From the NCBI GenBank assembly GCA_963693085.1, contig OY856412.1, positions 1,408,570,694 to 1,408,634,693 of the forward strand: a DNA stretch of 64,000 nt, written 5' to 3'. The translations under genes were made by a program, and so were the position numbers. Of the stretch, positions 1 to 13,000 are shown piece after piece. Each line of letters begins with the position of its first letter. The first letter of the stretch is position 1. The notes beneath the pieces are model-generated. The model saw only the letters and a list, made by a program, of their open reading frames with translations, ran no database searches and was not told the DNA's origin. The stretch is from Alisma plantago-aquatica (Eukaryota > Streptophyta > Magnoliopsida > Alismatales > Alismataceae).

Positions 1-212
1 TTGTATTTCGCGGTTGATGTTGGATGTCGATTGTTATGTCAAAAAATCGACGTTAAAAAAAAAGTGATACCCGTGTCTTTTGTAAATCGGCCGGCCTTCA
101 CATATAGGTGTCAGTTTTCATTTTAAGCCGACGTCGTAGCATATTGGCATCAATTTTTTCTTTCCAACCGACGACATCAAATGTGACGTTATACGCCATT
201 TCTGTACTAGTG
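1..212. mobile_element. CACTA transposon, terminal fragment
   Basis: The stretch ends at 212 with a sequence whose reverse complement starts CACTAGTACAGAAATGG, a typical En/Spm (CACTA) terminus. Inside it are degenerate inverted motifs of the GTCGG/CCGAC type (for example near 84-93, 126-133 and 167-175), which resemble CACTA subterminal repeats. The rest of the element lies left of the window, so its coding content and orientation are unknown. The TIR start is shared with the CACTA-1 terminus at 28792, which suggests a related family. Confidence 0.75.
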
Positions 213-2659
213 TGATTGCTAGGAAAGCCCATAATTTGGCCAAAAGACCCATAAAGACCCCTTGAGGTTCATGATTGGCTGTGAAAGCCCATAATGGGCA
301 TGAATGCCCATAACAACCATAAAGGTCCATGATTCAAGAAGCATATGAAAACTATTTCAATTCCAATTATCTTAACAATAACATTACCATAAACTTGAAT
401 CTTAAGATGATGGGATTTCTCCCTCTTGAGTCACGAACTTGAAATCCATTAAGCTTTGATAATTAATCATAATATCTAATATTAATGAACATGATAACCA
501 TAAGACATAAGATATAGAAAACATCAAGCAATTTATATGATGAACATGATTTGAGCATTGACCTTGAAATTGAAAGCATAATTCCTAATCCATACATATC
601 ATACAATTCAACCAAGGTACTTATGTATAGTGGCATGACCCACTTACCTGGAGCAAGTTAGATCCTAAATTAGTCTCCTTGGTCTTGTTAGAATCCTATG
701 TTCCCTGAAATAACATGATTTCTAATATTTATCATCATTAATACATCCTAAACCCTAATTTTGGATCTTTTAAGGAAACTTGTTCATATATGATGGATTT
801 AGGGTTTAAAACCCAAAAATCAGATTCTACTTCAATAAACCTTTCCAATGACTATTTATACATAATTTTCTAACATCATATGGATTTACTATGATTTTGT
901 GAACTCTGACCACAAAATTTAGAGAAATCAGAAATTAAACTAAAAGGAATATCAATGGTGGGACCCAAGCCCAGCTGACCCAGTCGGGTTTGGCCATATG
1001 GTTTGGACATGATCCAAAATAAACACGTGATAAAGAATCAATCAAAGGCTGAAAAGATGATCCTGCCCATGGTCAGGCGTGACAAAAACAAAAGAACCAG
1101 AGGGCACACCTATAATCCCAACTTGGGATTGTTCGTCATCCTCGCGATGAAGAATGACAGTAGGAGCGCCCAACCAACCTTCATGATCCCAAGCCAACAT
1201 TCCAATTTCCAAAAACATGAAAAGATAGAAGATGGATCATCTTCCTCTTCACTGATCAAACACACCCAGATCAAAGTTGGGTGGTTAGTGGTCGAAACCA
1301 CCTAGAAGGTTGTCTGCAATGGCAGTAGGGCGAGAAATACTTGAGCTTGGGTTCGATACAAAACAAACCAGACCCAAAAAAAGATCTAGGGCACCTCGAC
1401 GGAGGCAGATAGAAACAAATTCCAAGCCAAAAACATCGAGAGTGGAAGAATTTTGATCGTCGAGGTGAATCAGTACACAAAACCAAAAAAGGGGGAAAAT
1501 AGTACCTACGGTTTGGGGAGAAATTGAGGGTTGAGACACTTTCCTTGGGGGCTCATGTGGATGTTCAGTAGCCACAGATGAAGTCATCGGGGTCCGAACT
1601 AGCGTGTCTCCAGCTTGGTAGATGAACTTGCATCAGCATCAGTGGGTTTTCCTACGGGGGAAGAGGGCCAGTGAGTTCATAGGCTATTTATCGATTAGGA
1701 ACATCCAAGGGGGCTCTAGTGATTGTCTTGAGGGGTTTTAATATATATATATGGAGGCTCCGGGATGCGTTGCAGATTGTAGGAGTTCAAAGTAGGTTGA
1801 ACTAGGGGGAGTCCCAATCGACCAAGGACTCCAGGGCATGGAATTCTACCGTGCCAGAAGTCTTTTAGCTCGAGGAATCACACCGGTGGTGAGGGAACGG
1901 TTGGTTTTCCCAGAAACTTACTGGAGCACGGAGATGAAGTCGGGAAAACACACGCGTAATGTGAATCCCACCAGGACAGGGACTCAGGCAGGAGAGACAC
2001 ATGTGAAGCATCAGATGTGTCCGCCTAAAATGGGACTCTTATACAGCCACCCGATCAGGGTCGGGAAAAACAAATTGTAATAAAAGTTGATAAAATGGAA
2101 AGCCTAAGTCAGTAAATGAAAAACTTAGATTTTCAATTAAAAACTTTATACATTCTCATCTAATTAAGTTAGGGGTCAAACAAAGTATTTTTAACTTCAA
2201 ATTTATACCATATGTACATTAAGGAGTCTAGAATCTATGATTTAAATTAGATCTAGGTTTTGCTAAACTTTTGTCCATGACCTATGTATAGGTCATTATC
2301 TTAGTGTACATGTATTAAAATATGCAATAAAGTGAATTACCCTTTCTTTTAAGGAAGTTTTTGAGTTAAATTTGGAGATTGAGAGTGTCCACCTTTTCAA
2401 AGACTTCATATTATCTTTTATGCATAAATAAAGGGATATCATTACGAGAGAAAATAATGTTATTCATCCCTTTTTTGTATATTGAATTCTTTTAATCATT
2501 AAGAACATAAATGTGGAATCATATTTCATTCCTTTTTATATCAAATATCAAATGAAATAATTAATATTTAAGATATCTTGCATTAAAGTCTAACTTTTGA
2601 AATTTATGGTTGCAAATTTTGCAATTAAGACCTAAACTTATTTTATTCGAAAGTTGGGA
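213..2659. other. Repeat-derived DNA without a recognisable gene
   Basis: I find no coding region here. Open frames up to 100 codons exist at 1003-1305 and 1285-1587, but they overlap antisense and match no family I know. The layout from about 350 to 1600 (AT-rich DNA with reversed 'taaaccctaa' strings, then a GC-richer part) resembles the chromovirus LTR at 4968-8204 read on the minus strand, and also the LTR at 61558. It may therefore be an old LTR relic. The AT-rich 2080-2659 shows nothing specific. Confidence 0.35.
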
Positions 2660-4160
2660 TGATACATGTTGTCTTCTACTATGAGACAATCATTTTGCAG
2701 TTTCCCTATCCCATATGAAATTGAAAATTCATTTCTGATTAATGCTAAACATTAATTCCTTACACCACACAAATTGTGCAATTGAAACAATTCGGGAAAG
2801 TATCTAGAACCTTCCACTGGCCTAAATAAGCGATCTCACACATGCGGAACAGTTGTCTCACCTACCCAGACAGTCGTCTGGTGACCAAGCCGAACCGGTT
2901 GGTTCATCAGAATGAACTTGTCAGTTCACACCTCAGTTTGTGCAGAAATTAGCCAATTCGATTTCTGATCAGACTGACAACCCAAACGGGCGTCTCAACA
3001 CTTGAGATGATCGTATGGTGCACCAAACGACCATATCACCCTGTGAGACGATTGGCTAGGGTGAAGTCAGCTGATGTTTTGCATGAATTGAATACCTAAA
3101 CACTTTAGTAATCAATCCAATCATCACTCAAGATCAAATTTCTCTTCTAGATGAGTTCTTTTGTGTGTGACCCTATAGGTCCCATATCACGTTGGTAGTG
3201 AATGTCCATAACTAACTTATGACATCATAAATAGAGAGTGGTGCCTAGTCACACATCAGTGTTATACAAGTGAATGGAAAGTTGGAGAACAACATCAACC
3301 TACACTCTGTGTAAGGTGTTGCATTGATTGTATAATTCTTTGTATATGATATCTGGAGTGAACTCGGGGCATGGAATCATCATCCACTCAACGTTCATCT
3401 CATGTTTCTTTAACCAAGAGTAGATTGTCTGAGATAATGTGATCTCAATATCATATAGTGATTCACATGTGCATGCAGATGCGTTTCTCAGTCTCGCTTA
3501 TCAAGTGGCCATGATATCATACTCTAGTAGGAGGGACCAATACCGTCTCTATCACTCATAGTCTATCCCTGCGTGTCAAAGTCACCTGATCATCACCGTT
3601 ATAACAACCCTTGTTTCAGGACTATGTTTGATGATGTCAAAGTGTACCCAATGACATGTGATGAGTGTAGTGATTTCAAGTCTGAGAATCACAATCACCA
3701 CCTTCACTATGAGAGATGACTATGACCACCAATGATGGTTTCTATGTGTTACTCTCAAGGTGGGTTTGTCCAATACACTATTCCCTAACATGTATATATG
3801 TGCTTGATTTGATATTGCCATATCATGACTAATGAGATTCAGTCATCAACCAACCCACACTCCAATCTTATGTGTTATTGGTGTCTATCTAGCATCCACA
3901 ATACTAATCGACTAGGGACATAATAAGAATGTACGTACTCTTAACATTCATATGATCTCATTCTCCAAGTCATGTACTTGAATACATACATCATTGAGTA
4001 TTTTCATTCTTTAGACATTCATAATATTTTCTCATTATCTCATAACTAAATGAAACCGAATGAAATGGAAACTTGCCTATATGGGTATTAATCAAATCCT
4101 TTATGGTATATGCCATGTCAATCATCACATGATTGGCTCTATAGGTATACCTTACCAATA
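2660..4160 (-). repeat. 3' LTR of copia-m, truncated on its left
   Basis: About 2660-3500 is colinear with 23070-23920, and 3507-4160 is the reverse complement of 23934-24640. The block is therefore the same LTR family as at 22338 and 23934. Its right edge is fixed at 4160: on the minus strand the LTR starts TATTGGTA directly after a purine-rich tract, and the same TATTGGTA starts the LTR at 23934 after unrelated flanking DNA. Similarity stops near 2660, so roughly 700 bp of the 3' part is missing. Confidence 0.75.
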
Positions 4161-4175
4161 GACTCCCACTTCCAC
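4161..4175 (-). promoter_or_regulatory. Polypurine tract of copia-m
   Basis: Read on the minus strand this is GTGGAAGTGGGAGTC, directly before the 3' LTR start. AAGTGGGAG next to the LTR is the usual copia plus-strand primer. It confirms the minus orientation and fixes the LTR boundary. Confidence 0.65.
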
Positions 4176-4967
4176 ATAGAGCCAATCACCTACGAATCAT
4201 AGTCTTAGTGATCTAAACATGCCCACCATGTTTCTGCTATGCAAGTGCTAATCCAGCGGGTTGGCAACATTTTGCTATTAGTAAGTATATTTCATGTTTC
4301 TAATCTCTTCGCTTTGAGATGAAACTGACGTAATATGGTATATGAACTTTTAGATCCATATAGAATCACTCTATGTTCATAACACAAGTATACTCGACTT
4401 CTATTGTAGAATACAATTAATGGCTATTAGCTCGGAACTCTTCCAAACAACAACATTTCTCTTTTAAATCAAACATATTTTAATTTGCAATCATTTTTAT
4501 CATTATGGAAACTTGCATCGATGTAACCCTTTACATCCAATCTTCCTCTATTGATATCTTTATTTACTAGCAATCTATCCTTAGGTACTTCTCAAGTACT
4601 AACAGATATCTTTAATGACACTCTAATAACCTTTATTGGAATTTAATATCATCTTATTATGTATGATACATACAAGATTATATGGGACAAGTACACTTAT
4701 AGCATTCATGATAGATCCATTGCTACAACCTATGACATCTTAATCATGTCATTTCCATTCTTTACAAGAATTGGAATATATGGTTCATGAGATATCAATC
4801 CAAATTCTCTCTCATTTAATCCTTCCGTGTTGAACTCCTTCAACACATTGCTATTGTATATGCTCAGATTTTTTGAAACATTCAAGAACTATCATATAGG
4901 TCTTAATCCTTATCGCATAAGATGTTTTACCTTGTCCTTTATTGTTGAAGGTGTTTTCCATGCCAGT
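4176..4967 (-). other. 3' end of the copia-m internal region, decayed
   Basis: This AT-rich segment lies between the copia-m 3' LTR and the nested gypsy element. By position it should hold the RNase H end of pol. I could not read a convincing frame. Confidence 0.4.
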
Positions 4968-7900
4968 TGTTACAACCTCAATTTTGCATATGTTTTCATA
5001 ATTGAAATGTAATGATTTTATGAATATGGACTTAATTGAAAAGGTTGTATGCTTTGTTTCAAAGAATTGATTTCTTTGCAAATTTCCCTTTTGATAGGAA
5101 TTTCGTGGTTCCTATTATTATATTAATCCAATAATGGATATAAAAGAAAAGAAAAGAAGAAAAGTCCAAATAATAGAAAAGATACAAGATATATTAAAGT
5201 ATTTATGAAAAATACATAGAAATCTCTAGAAAGTGGCATGAATGACCACAATTGAATAGATTTCGTTTATATGTGATTTCTAATGAAAGAAATAGAAAGA
5301 GGAAAAAGGAAATAAAAGATAAGGAGAAATCCTTGGAAAGAAATCTTTTAATAAAGAAATAAGTAAGATAAGGAGAAATAATGGATGTAGATCCATCTAG
5401 AAGGATAATAAGCATCCTTCATGAAGGATTTCGAAATCTTAGGATTTCTTGGGGCTCAAGGAGTCCCAATGGATAAGAAGAAAGAGCAAATGCAAAATAA
5501 TACAAAATAAGAGGATAATGTGATACATAATTAATGAATTTTTGGTATTATCAAAAAGAGGTACTTTCTTCTATTAGGAAGTATAATTTCATGGCCAATG
5601 GATTAAAAGTCAAGTATAAAGATGATAAGAGGGATGATTTTCGAATTCCTAATATCTAAAGAATTAAGAATATCAAAGAGATATTTAAGAGAGAGAAGAT
5701 TACTTCTTAATGAAGGAAAGTAGGTGTCCTATGGGGAGAAGGACTTGTTATCTCGTGGATAGGCATCCTAGGGCTTTGCTACCCTCCCCTATATAAGGGT
5801 AGGCCCCTTGGCCCTAGCCCAAGAAGATCCCATGCATCCCTCTCTCTTCTCCTTCTTATTTTCATTCAAACCCTAGCCGAGAGAGTAGAACAATCTCAAG
5901 GACACCAAGGAGTTGTGATTGAGATCTCGATGGAAGCACAAAGATCCCATGCCGGCCTGGGATGATCAACCATCATCCCCATGCCCACGACCACCATGCA
6001 GTGCCTACAGAAGGCCGTCGCCATGGCTGCAGGTCGCACGCCTACCCCGCACAAACCAACCACCTAGGACGCGAGCTGGGTGGCACCCCAGGTGCGGCGG
6101 AGGGCGATGGAGCAAGGGCGGTAGTTGGCGGCAAGTTTCGAGTCCTAGAGAGGAGGGGGCAGACCCACGAAGTGCTGCAAGTAGGCGGCATCTAGGGTGT
6201 CACGAGGTTGAAGATGATCGGGCATCATTTGACATTTTTGCCCCTCTGTGTGCTAAAGTGTTGGCCACTTAAGTGAGTGAAAAGATGTAATTTGGTTATG
6301 TTATGGGCCGACTACATGGTGCATGAAAAGGCTGACGTGGCAACCTCCCATTGGTCCAAGTAAGTGATTTTTGTAAAATTCATATATATTTATTGGTAGC
6401 TCAGATTGATACATGTAATATATGAATTTTGATCAGAAAAATGTGAGGAATCCATTAAAAATAGATTTCGAGCTTAATTCATCATGAAATTCGAAAAGTA
6501 GTTGAAATTCTCAACTTTAATGCATTAATGATTAAGAAACCCTACTCTATGATGATTAATGGATTGGGAAGTGTCATTTGGATGTTTAAAGTTGATGTTA
6601 ACTTGTTGATTATAAAAAGGACACGTTAGATCTAAAAGGTTGATCTTTAGGCGTAGTTTGATTAATTTAAGGTTCCATGTACATTAATATTCTTTAATGG
6701 GCCTTGAAACCCTAACTTTGGTAATTATGACCCTTACTGGCTTTAATTGTTCAAATCCATGAATAAAGCTGAGATATGATGATTCTAAGCTATTTTGAGT
6801 ATAAAAGATTCTAATTGTGGATAAATATACTTAATTTGGTAATTAGGGTTTTCTAGTGGATTAATGTGGAATTAGTGATAAATAGGGTTCATATGTGATT
6901 TGAACTAGAATGAAATATGAGTTGTCAATTCGAAAGAAACCAAAGATGATAATTGGGCTTAATGATCTTGAAATGACTTAAAAGGATGAAGATGATAGTC
7001 TTAGTGTAAAAGAGATATATTAGACTTAATTGACATTCAAGTATGCCTATGATGTTGAAATTAGGGTTTGTGGACTAAAAGAGCATTAAACGTGATAAAA
7101 GCATTATGGAGGCTAAAACCCTAATAAAAACCTAAAGTTGGCCTAGAAATCCTAAGGTGGAATCCAAGTCAATCTTGAGAATGTTATGGATAAAACAGTG
7201 ACACTTGGATGTTATGCATTAATTTCAGGATATTGTTGATTGCTTGATTGAATGTTCTTGGTTATTCCTTCTTGGACATCACGTTACTCTGGATCAGGTA
7301 TGTGGTTACACTTATGGTTAATCGCTATACTTTCACATCAATTCCCAAATGTTTTACCAGTTGCCTAAAAATAACTGCTTGGATGACTTTTATTTCATGC
7401 AACTATAAAGTGACTATGATTATAACCTGAAATATGTATACCTAACGAGCTCAGATCCTAGTCATCCTCTGTGGCTTTGCTAATGATGAAAAGGATGACC
7501 TAGTACATGGTCTACCTATTTTGTAGGACCATCAGGTTATCATGAGTCAGTGATTGGGCTACCTATGGGTAGTGCCATGCAACTCTTTAGCATATCATGA
7601 GTTAGTGTTTGGGCTACCTATGGGTAGTTCCATGGGACTCTTCAACCCTAGGTATTGATCTACCTATTAGGTAGGATCATGGGGGTTAGCAGGGATCTAC
7701 CATATGAGAGGTAGTATCCATGTCAACTACATGGACAAGCGTAGAGGTTAGGATATGTATGGATTGAGTAGTTATGTTTAAGATGTAAAGTTTTCTTTCT
7801 AAACCATAATTGCTTTCAATATGTTGTTACAAATAATTGCCTGATTATTGTTTTCCCCACATACTGGCATATTCATTTATGCTGACCGACATTTTGTTTG

Positions 7901-8204
7901 TCAGTGTTTTAGGTACAAATTGAAAAGGACAAACAGTAAAGTGGCATATTGTGAAATTAACAAATAAAGTGCAAGGAGGATTAGTTAGAATAGAGTCCAG
8001 AGGTGGATAAAAGTTAGATATCTAAGTTGTTGAAAAAAAAGGTATGCAAAATTTTATTTTTATTCCAACTTTCAGTATAGTCATGGTAGAATTTAATTAT
8101 CATTACTGATTATTTGTTGAACCTTTGATCTGGGAGATTGGGATAATGGCTTTGACCTCTTGGTCTCCCTTAATTGGGGGTTACCGGGAGGCGGGGTCGT
8201 TATA
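4968..8204 (+). repeat. 5' LTR of the chromovirus-like element
   Basis: The LTR runs from TGTTACAACC to GTCGTTATA; the partner LTR ends in TTACA, so the last CA was lost here. A TATA box (5790-5796) is followed by a transcribed-type CT-rich stretch, and 7530-7690 has short repeats built on CTACC/GGTAG. Small open frames around 5919-6272 lie in the GC-rich part after the TATA box and recur in the other LTR, so they are not treated as genes. Confidence 0.8.
5790..5796 (+). promoter_or_regulatory. TATA box of the chromovirus 5' LTR
   Basis: TATATAA lies in a CCCC-TATATAA-GGG context, about 820 bp into the LTR. It is conserved in the 3' LTR at 14264-14270 and is followed by a CT-rich leader. This is the likely start of R. 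Confidence 0.55.
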
Positions 8205-8206
8205 TT

Positions 8207-8218
8207 TGGTATCAGAGC
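8207..8218 (+). promoter_or_regulatory. Primer binding site, initiator tRNA-Met type
   Basis: TGGTATCAGAGC starts two bases after the LTR end at 8204. This is the standard plant retrotransposon PBS complementary to the 3' end of initiator tRNA-Met. It sets the plus-strand polarity of the element. Confidence 0.85.
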
Positions 8219-9335
8219 ATTGATTCCTCATTTAATCTTTAGTAATTATTAAATTTTACAAATTCCATATAACCTAAGGGAGTTATTAGAGGATTTTCCA
8301 AAAGACAGAGGTGTCTAGAAAAGGAGCATGTCTGGGGGCTGGCAAGATTTTCCTCCGCACCACTAGTCAGAATACGAGGACTCCCGGTTCTATGTGACCG
8401 TCTCGCCAATGTCTTAGGATCTGACTTGAAATAAGATACCTTTAGGACTCTCTCATCTATTTTCATCCCTTCTTAACCCTAATTCTGTTAAGATTCTAAG
8501 GTTTAGGGTTTTTCTCTCTCTTCCTCACCCTCTTGAGGTCAGGGTATGTATGATAAGGTTAAGGAATCCTCCACCAAATTAATGAAAAAGCATGTAAATA
8601 AGATGTTATGGACACACGCTTAATAGTTTTAGCATAAGCTAAAAAGAATAGTTGCATACTTAGGAAGTATGACATGTGTTATCATGCCCTCAGGAGAGAC
8701 CTAATGTTAGACCTCCTTGTCAAGAGGATGAAGTAGAGTTGGTCTTAGAGGAAGATACCTCCATTAAAGGTAGCGACCTGGCACATCCTCTGAGGATGAT
8801 GCTAACCCTAACCCTAAGTAGTGGTTAGAGAGAGAGATGGCTTGATGAGATTGAAGTCATGGTCGACCTTGTGTGTGGGTTGACATGATTGGTTTTGAAT
8901 CCCTATGATAGTGTAAGCCATGTGAGGTTGGCTGACCTAGTAACTTTGGCGACCCAACCCTAGGAAGGGTCGTGCATGTTAGGGTGAAGAATAACTCCTT
9001 CATTGATGAGGTCAGTGATGACCCTATAGAAACCCTATGGGCTGAGATGAGCATGGCATAGTATGAACCTAGAGTACATTAGTAAGTGCTGGTAGTAGGT
9101 CAAAAACCAGGCCAGAAGGGCATGTTGGATAGATTATGAGCTAAGCATAAAGAGCCATAGATAATCTCAAGTGAACGTAGGTTTCACCCATGTAAGTGTA
9201 GGCATGTGAGCTTGATCAACCCTTTTAGAGAGAGAACCTCTAGTGGTAAGGTTGTTTGTAGGGTTAGCTCTATAGAGAGAGAGAGAGAAAGACTTGAATA
9301 AGAAGGTTGGAAGCTTAGACTCCAAAATATGAGGA
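8219..9335 (+). pseudogene. Decayed gag region of the chromovirus-like element
   Basis: By position this should be the leader and gag. A short frame near 8357 reads like the arginine/threonine-rich start of a chromovirus gag (RTTSQNTRTPGS), but no long frame follows and I could not recognise a capsid or zinc knuckle. The assignment rests mainly on position. Confidence 0.3.
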
Positions 9336-9626
9336 TGTAACATCCCAGGATTTGAGGCCTCAGATAACATGATCTTAAAAGGAATGATTGGACTACCCAT
9401 ATCACCAAGGTGCACCTCCTTTTCTGGGAACCCATCACTAAAGAACTCCATAGTTAACCTTGCTCAGCTTGGAGTAGTACTGGGATGGGTGACCTATCGG
9501 GAAGTTGATCCTGGCATGCATGTGAGTGAGGACAAAGTGCACAGTTAAGGCTAGTGGTGGTCTGTGGGGACAGTCGTCATTCCTGAAACTCTACTAGAGC
9601 CTTGGGCAGTGGGCCCGGGCATTACA
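9336..9626 (+). repeat. 5' LTR of the Cassandra TRIM
   Basis: The 291-bp LTR includes the 5S-derived block at about 9430-9515. Only this LTR keeps it. The LTR ends are TG...CA. Confidence 0.9.
9430..9515 (+). promoter_or_regulatory. 5S rRNA-derived Pol III internal promoter region in the Cassandra LTR
   Basis: The segment follows the plant 5S rRNA from its middle to near its 3' end. Clear matches are AGAACTCC (9442-9449), an A-box-like AGTTAACCTTGCT (9452-9464), and a C-box-like GAGTAGTACTGGGATGGGTG (9472-9491) followed by ACC and GGGAAGT. In Cassandra elements this block acts as a Pol III promoter. Mismatches against a functional 5S gene and the LTR setting rule out a normal 5S gene. Confidence 0.85.
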
Positions 9627-9879
9627 AATGGTATTAGAGCCATAACCCCTCTAGTAGATGGGGCCCGCATGGGCATGTGGCATGCCAGTCTTGAGCCATG
9701 CAGTCTAGGCATGTAGGAAAGGGATGTCCATGGTTGACATAGCCACCCTTGCCCTGGTAATCTGTGATCGGGAGCTGGGTGTCCATGGGCCATTATGGGT
9801 CTGCACTGAAATGGGGTCAGATTATGAGGCCATATAGTTGAGACTTGACGAGGACGTCAAGAGTCTAAGTGGGGGAGAT

Positions 9880-10042
9880 TGTAACATCCCAGGATTTGAG
9901 GCCTCAGATAACATGATCTTAAAAGGAATGATTGGACTACCTATATTACCCTTGCACTGGTAATTAGTGATCGGGAGCTGTGGGGACAGTCGTCATTCAT
10001 GAAACTCTACTAGAGCGTTGGGCAGTGGGCCCGGGCATTACA
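9880..10042 (+). repeat. 3' LTR of the Cassandra TRIM, 5S block replaced
   Basis: This LTR is 163 bp long. Its first 68 bp and last 60 bp match the 5' LTR. The middle (9948-9980) instead matches an internal segment of the same element (9745-9777) with about three mismatches, so the 5S-derived block is gone. Confidence 0.85.
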
Positions 10043-13000
10043 GAGGAACCCTGAGAAGTTGGGTATGTTGCGACCTAAGTGGATGATTGTGATTGCCTCG
10101 TGCATGACCCCTGAAGGCTTTTGGTATCTTGGCTACCTTTAGAAGGACCAAACCCTAGAAGAAAGATGAGGCTTCTAGTACCTATGTGCATATGATATAG
10201 GTGCTTACCTGCTAGGGATAGGAAGAAGAGTTCCTTAGACCCTGAGGAGGTTTAGTAACAAGTTGTAAGGTCTTATACCTAGTTGGTTGTCCTTGAGGAG
10301 GACTCGACTTTGAGGTGTTGTTCAAGTGGAAGGCTAATAGGGCATGCATGATGCACCTCGTACATGTTTGGTTCGTTGTTAGAATGATGAGCATGCAGTT
10401 GGAAAACTATTGTATAAGAGGTGAAACTAGGGTTCCTAGACCTATAAGAGGGGAAGTAGTAGTTCCTAGTGCACCTGATGCTCACACGGATGTTTGTGTT
10501 CCTACACATGGGAGCATGGCACCCCTCATGTTTAGAGGAAAGGGAAACTGCTTGGATTAAGGTGTATGTTTGATGAACCCCTAGCATATAAGTTGGTGAC
10601 ATGGGCAGGTATGATCTTGGTCCAATATTGCGGATTGAGAACAAGTATGACCTACCATGGAGACCTATTATGCTTTAGAAGTTGGTATATTTGTTAGCTA
10701 TGTGACTTAGTAGCTTGCTAGGGCTAAGCATGCTCATGTGGATATAAACCTTAGATGTAGAGACGTTTGTGACCTTTGTTGCTATCAAGATGTAGTTTCC
10801 TCCCATCCCGAGAGAGGGACCCTTTTGTAGGGTATGGATAAGCTTTTGTTGGGTTTGAGGTAACCTTAAGAGGTATCATAGGATCTTGAGAAGCTAAGTG
10901 GAGACTACATAGTATGAGAATGAACCTACAGACCCATAGATAATCATCTATAAGTGCATATGGATGTGTTACCATGGAGGTAACTGGTATGGGGCCTGAC
11001 CAAGGTAGGTAGGTCGCTGTGACCCCTATGAAAGGATGTGAGTCAGACCCTAAATGCAGAGAGAGATGATGGAGACTTGGGTAAGGTTCTAAGTTGGACA
11101 TGTACTATGTTAGAATCCTAAGTCTATCCTAGGGTCAGGTAGGGATAAGACTGATGGGAGTAGGAGTTGCCTAATTCCCTAGTTGCACATGACCACAGGG
11201 TTGGGAGGTAACAACTATCATTGTCTGAGGGCCATGGGTTAGGAGATTGATCACCTTCATGAACCCATGGGACCCAAAGGGAAGATGAGAAAGGCACTCT
11301 CTAGATGTATAAAGGAAGAGGGATGACTCCAAAAGTGCCGACACCCTATAGACCTAGAAGAGATGACCAAGGATGGTATGATGAACCAAGTGGGTTCGAG
11401 ACCAGTTTTCCATGGAAGTAACCTTGATATAGAGATGTTCATGATGTAGGGACATGTGTTGCACGTTTCAACCTAGACTGGAAGGTGTACCGGCAATGTG
11501 GGATGCACCATCTCTACTCTTGGAATGGGAAGAACTCTGAATTTGGACTGCATCCAAATGCTTATTTGCTCTCGTTATGGGGGTGAGAGATAGGGCAATA
11601 TGCATGCCATAGACCAAGGATAAAGATGATGTGAGTGGAAATGTTTCTATGATGTATGCAGATAGAGATAATAGTGTACCCTTGTGTACGATGTGTGGAT
11701 GGTTTACAAACACCAAGATAACTAAGGTAGTCCTCTTATGAGGATGTTCTTATCATGAGTTGTATGGAATTTACGAGTTAAATAAGTTTGAGTTTGATAA
11801 CCAAGAGGATGAGCTCTGAGTTTTTCCTGATGAAGATAGACTTATAGTCCTAGATGAGATAATAAGTGGAATACATGGAGGTGTATGTCTCCACTGTTAC
11901 CTAGAACATAAAGATGAAAGGTGGTGATGGATGCTCTTGTTGAGACATAGATGCCTAGTTTAGCTAGTGGAAAGACTACAAGAGGTGGCTAGGTGAACCC
12001 TAAGTGGTAAGATGTGTTTGGCTAACACTCATATGTAATGAGATTCGTTGATCAAGATAGTGGATGCTTGGTTAGCCAGCCTAGGGCTTGATGCAATAGA
12101 AGGATAGTTGTAGAACCTCAGATGCACTTCTCTGGAAAGGAAGGTGATGAAACCACAACTAGAGTGTTTTAGGGTTTCTGAGGAATCGGCCTTGACGAAT
12201 CTTGACATATAGGAGATCATGATTTGAATTTCACCATACACCGTGGTGCTACGAAGATAATAAGTGGTAGTAGTACTTTGGATGCCTAAGAAGTGTACGG
12301 AGTTGCATGTGGTGTGTCGCCATGCATGTCAGGAGGTGAATGACGAACACCGATAACCCATTGAGTGGATATAGAGGATAAAAGTCCCTGAGAGAGAATG
12401 GGAGTTCATCACTATGGATGTCGTGGTAAGTCTCCCATGGACCGAAGAAGGTCAAGGTGCAATATGGGTTATGGTAGATCGCCTTATCTAGATGACATAG
12501 TCTAAAGAGAAAGAGAGAGTATTGTTACGGGATAGATCCAGTTGAACTACATGTAAGAGAGATGGTTCAACTACACCATGATGCGAGTTCAAAGGTTCAT
12601 GAGTATGACCTAAAGATTCACTTCCATGCGGTGGAAGTAAGTACATGACGAACTCGATGCTAGTACAACTTATCACCCCTAACTGATGGTTAGTATGATC
12701 CAGACTAGAGGGTCCTGATGAGAGCATGTGTGCTCATGATATATGGAGATAGTTCTTGTCTTATGAAAGTTGTGATGTTAGCCACCATAGCCAATATTGG
12801 GATGTAAGAAGCTCTGTAAGGGAGGCTGTTTCGGTCACCACTTCATTAAGATGATGTGGGTGTAGGGACCTCGTGAAGGTCAGAAAAAGGCCCACAGTGT
12901 GTGCAGAAGAAGTCGCTTTGATCATGCGATGGCTGAAAGAAAGCCTAGGGGTGACATGAGTCGTGATCTGATGCAAAGTAGACTAATATGCAGTTCACTG

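Larger units (their letters stand above)
9336..10042 (+). mobile_element. Cassandra-type TRIM retrotransposon carrying 5S rRNA sequence
   Basis: This is a 707-bp element with direct terminal repeats 9336-9626 and 9880-10042, both starting TGTAACATCCC and ending GGGCATTACA. A PBS (TGGTATTAGAGCC, 9629-9641) follows the first repeat and a purine tract (about 9869-9878) precedes the second. The 5-bp TSD is perfect: GAGGA at 9331-9335 and 10043-10047. There is no coding capacity. The first repeat holds 5S-rRNA-like sequence, the hallmark of Cassandra elements. It is inserted in the gag region of the chromovirus-like element. Confidence 0.92.

Noticed and set aside
5919..6272. A GC-rich 117-codon gene, with similar frames at 14436-14669
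   Set aside because: It lies in the transcribed part of the chromovirus LTR, is not kept intact in the second LTR, and matches no family.
9421..9520. A genuine 5S rRNA gene
   Set aside because: Only part of the 5S sequence is present, with many mismatches, and it lies inside an LTR with PBS and TSD; it is Cassandra.
10279..10644. A 121-codon minus-strand gene between the Cassandra TRIM and pol remnants
   Set aside because: It is antisense to the chromovirus internal region and has no recognisable motif.
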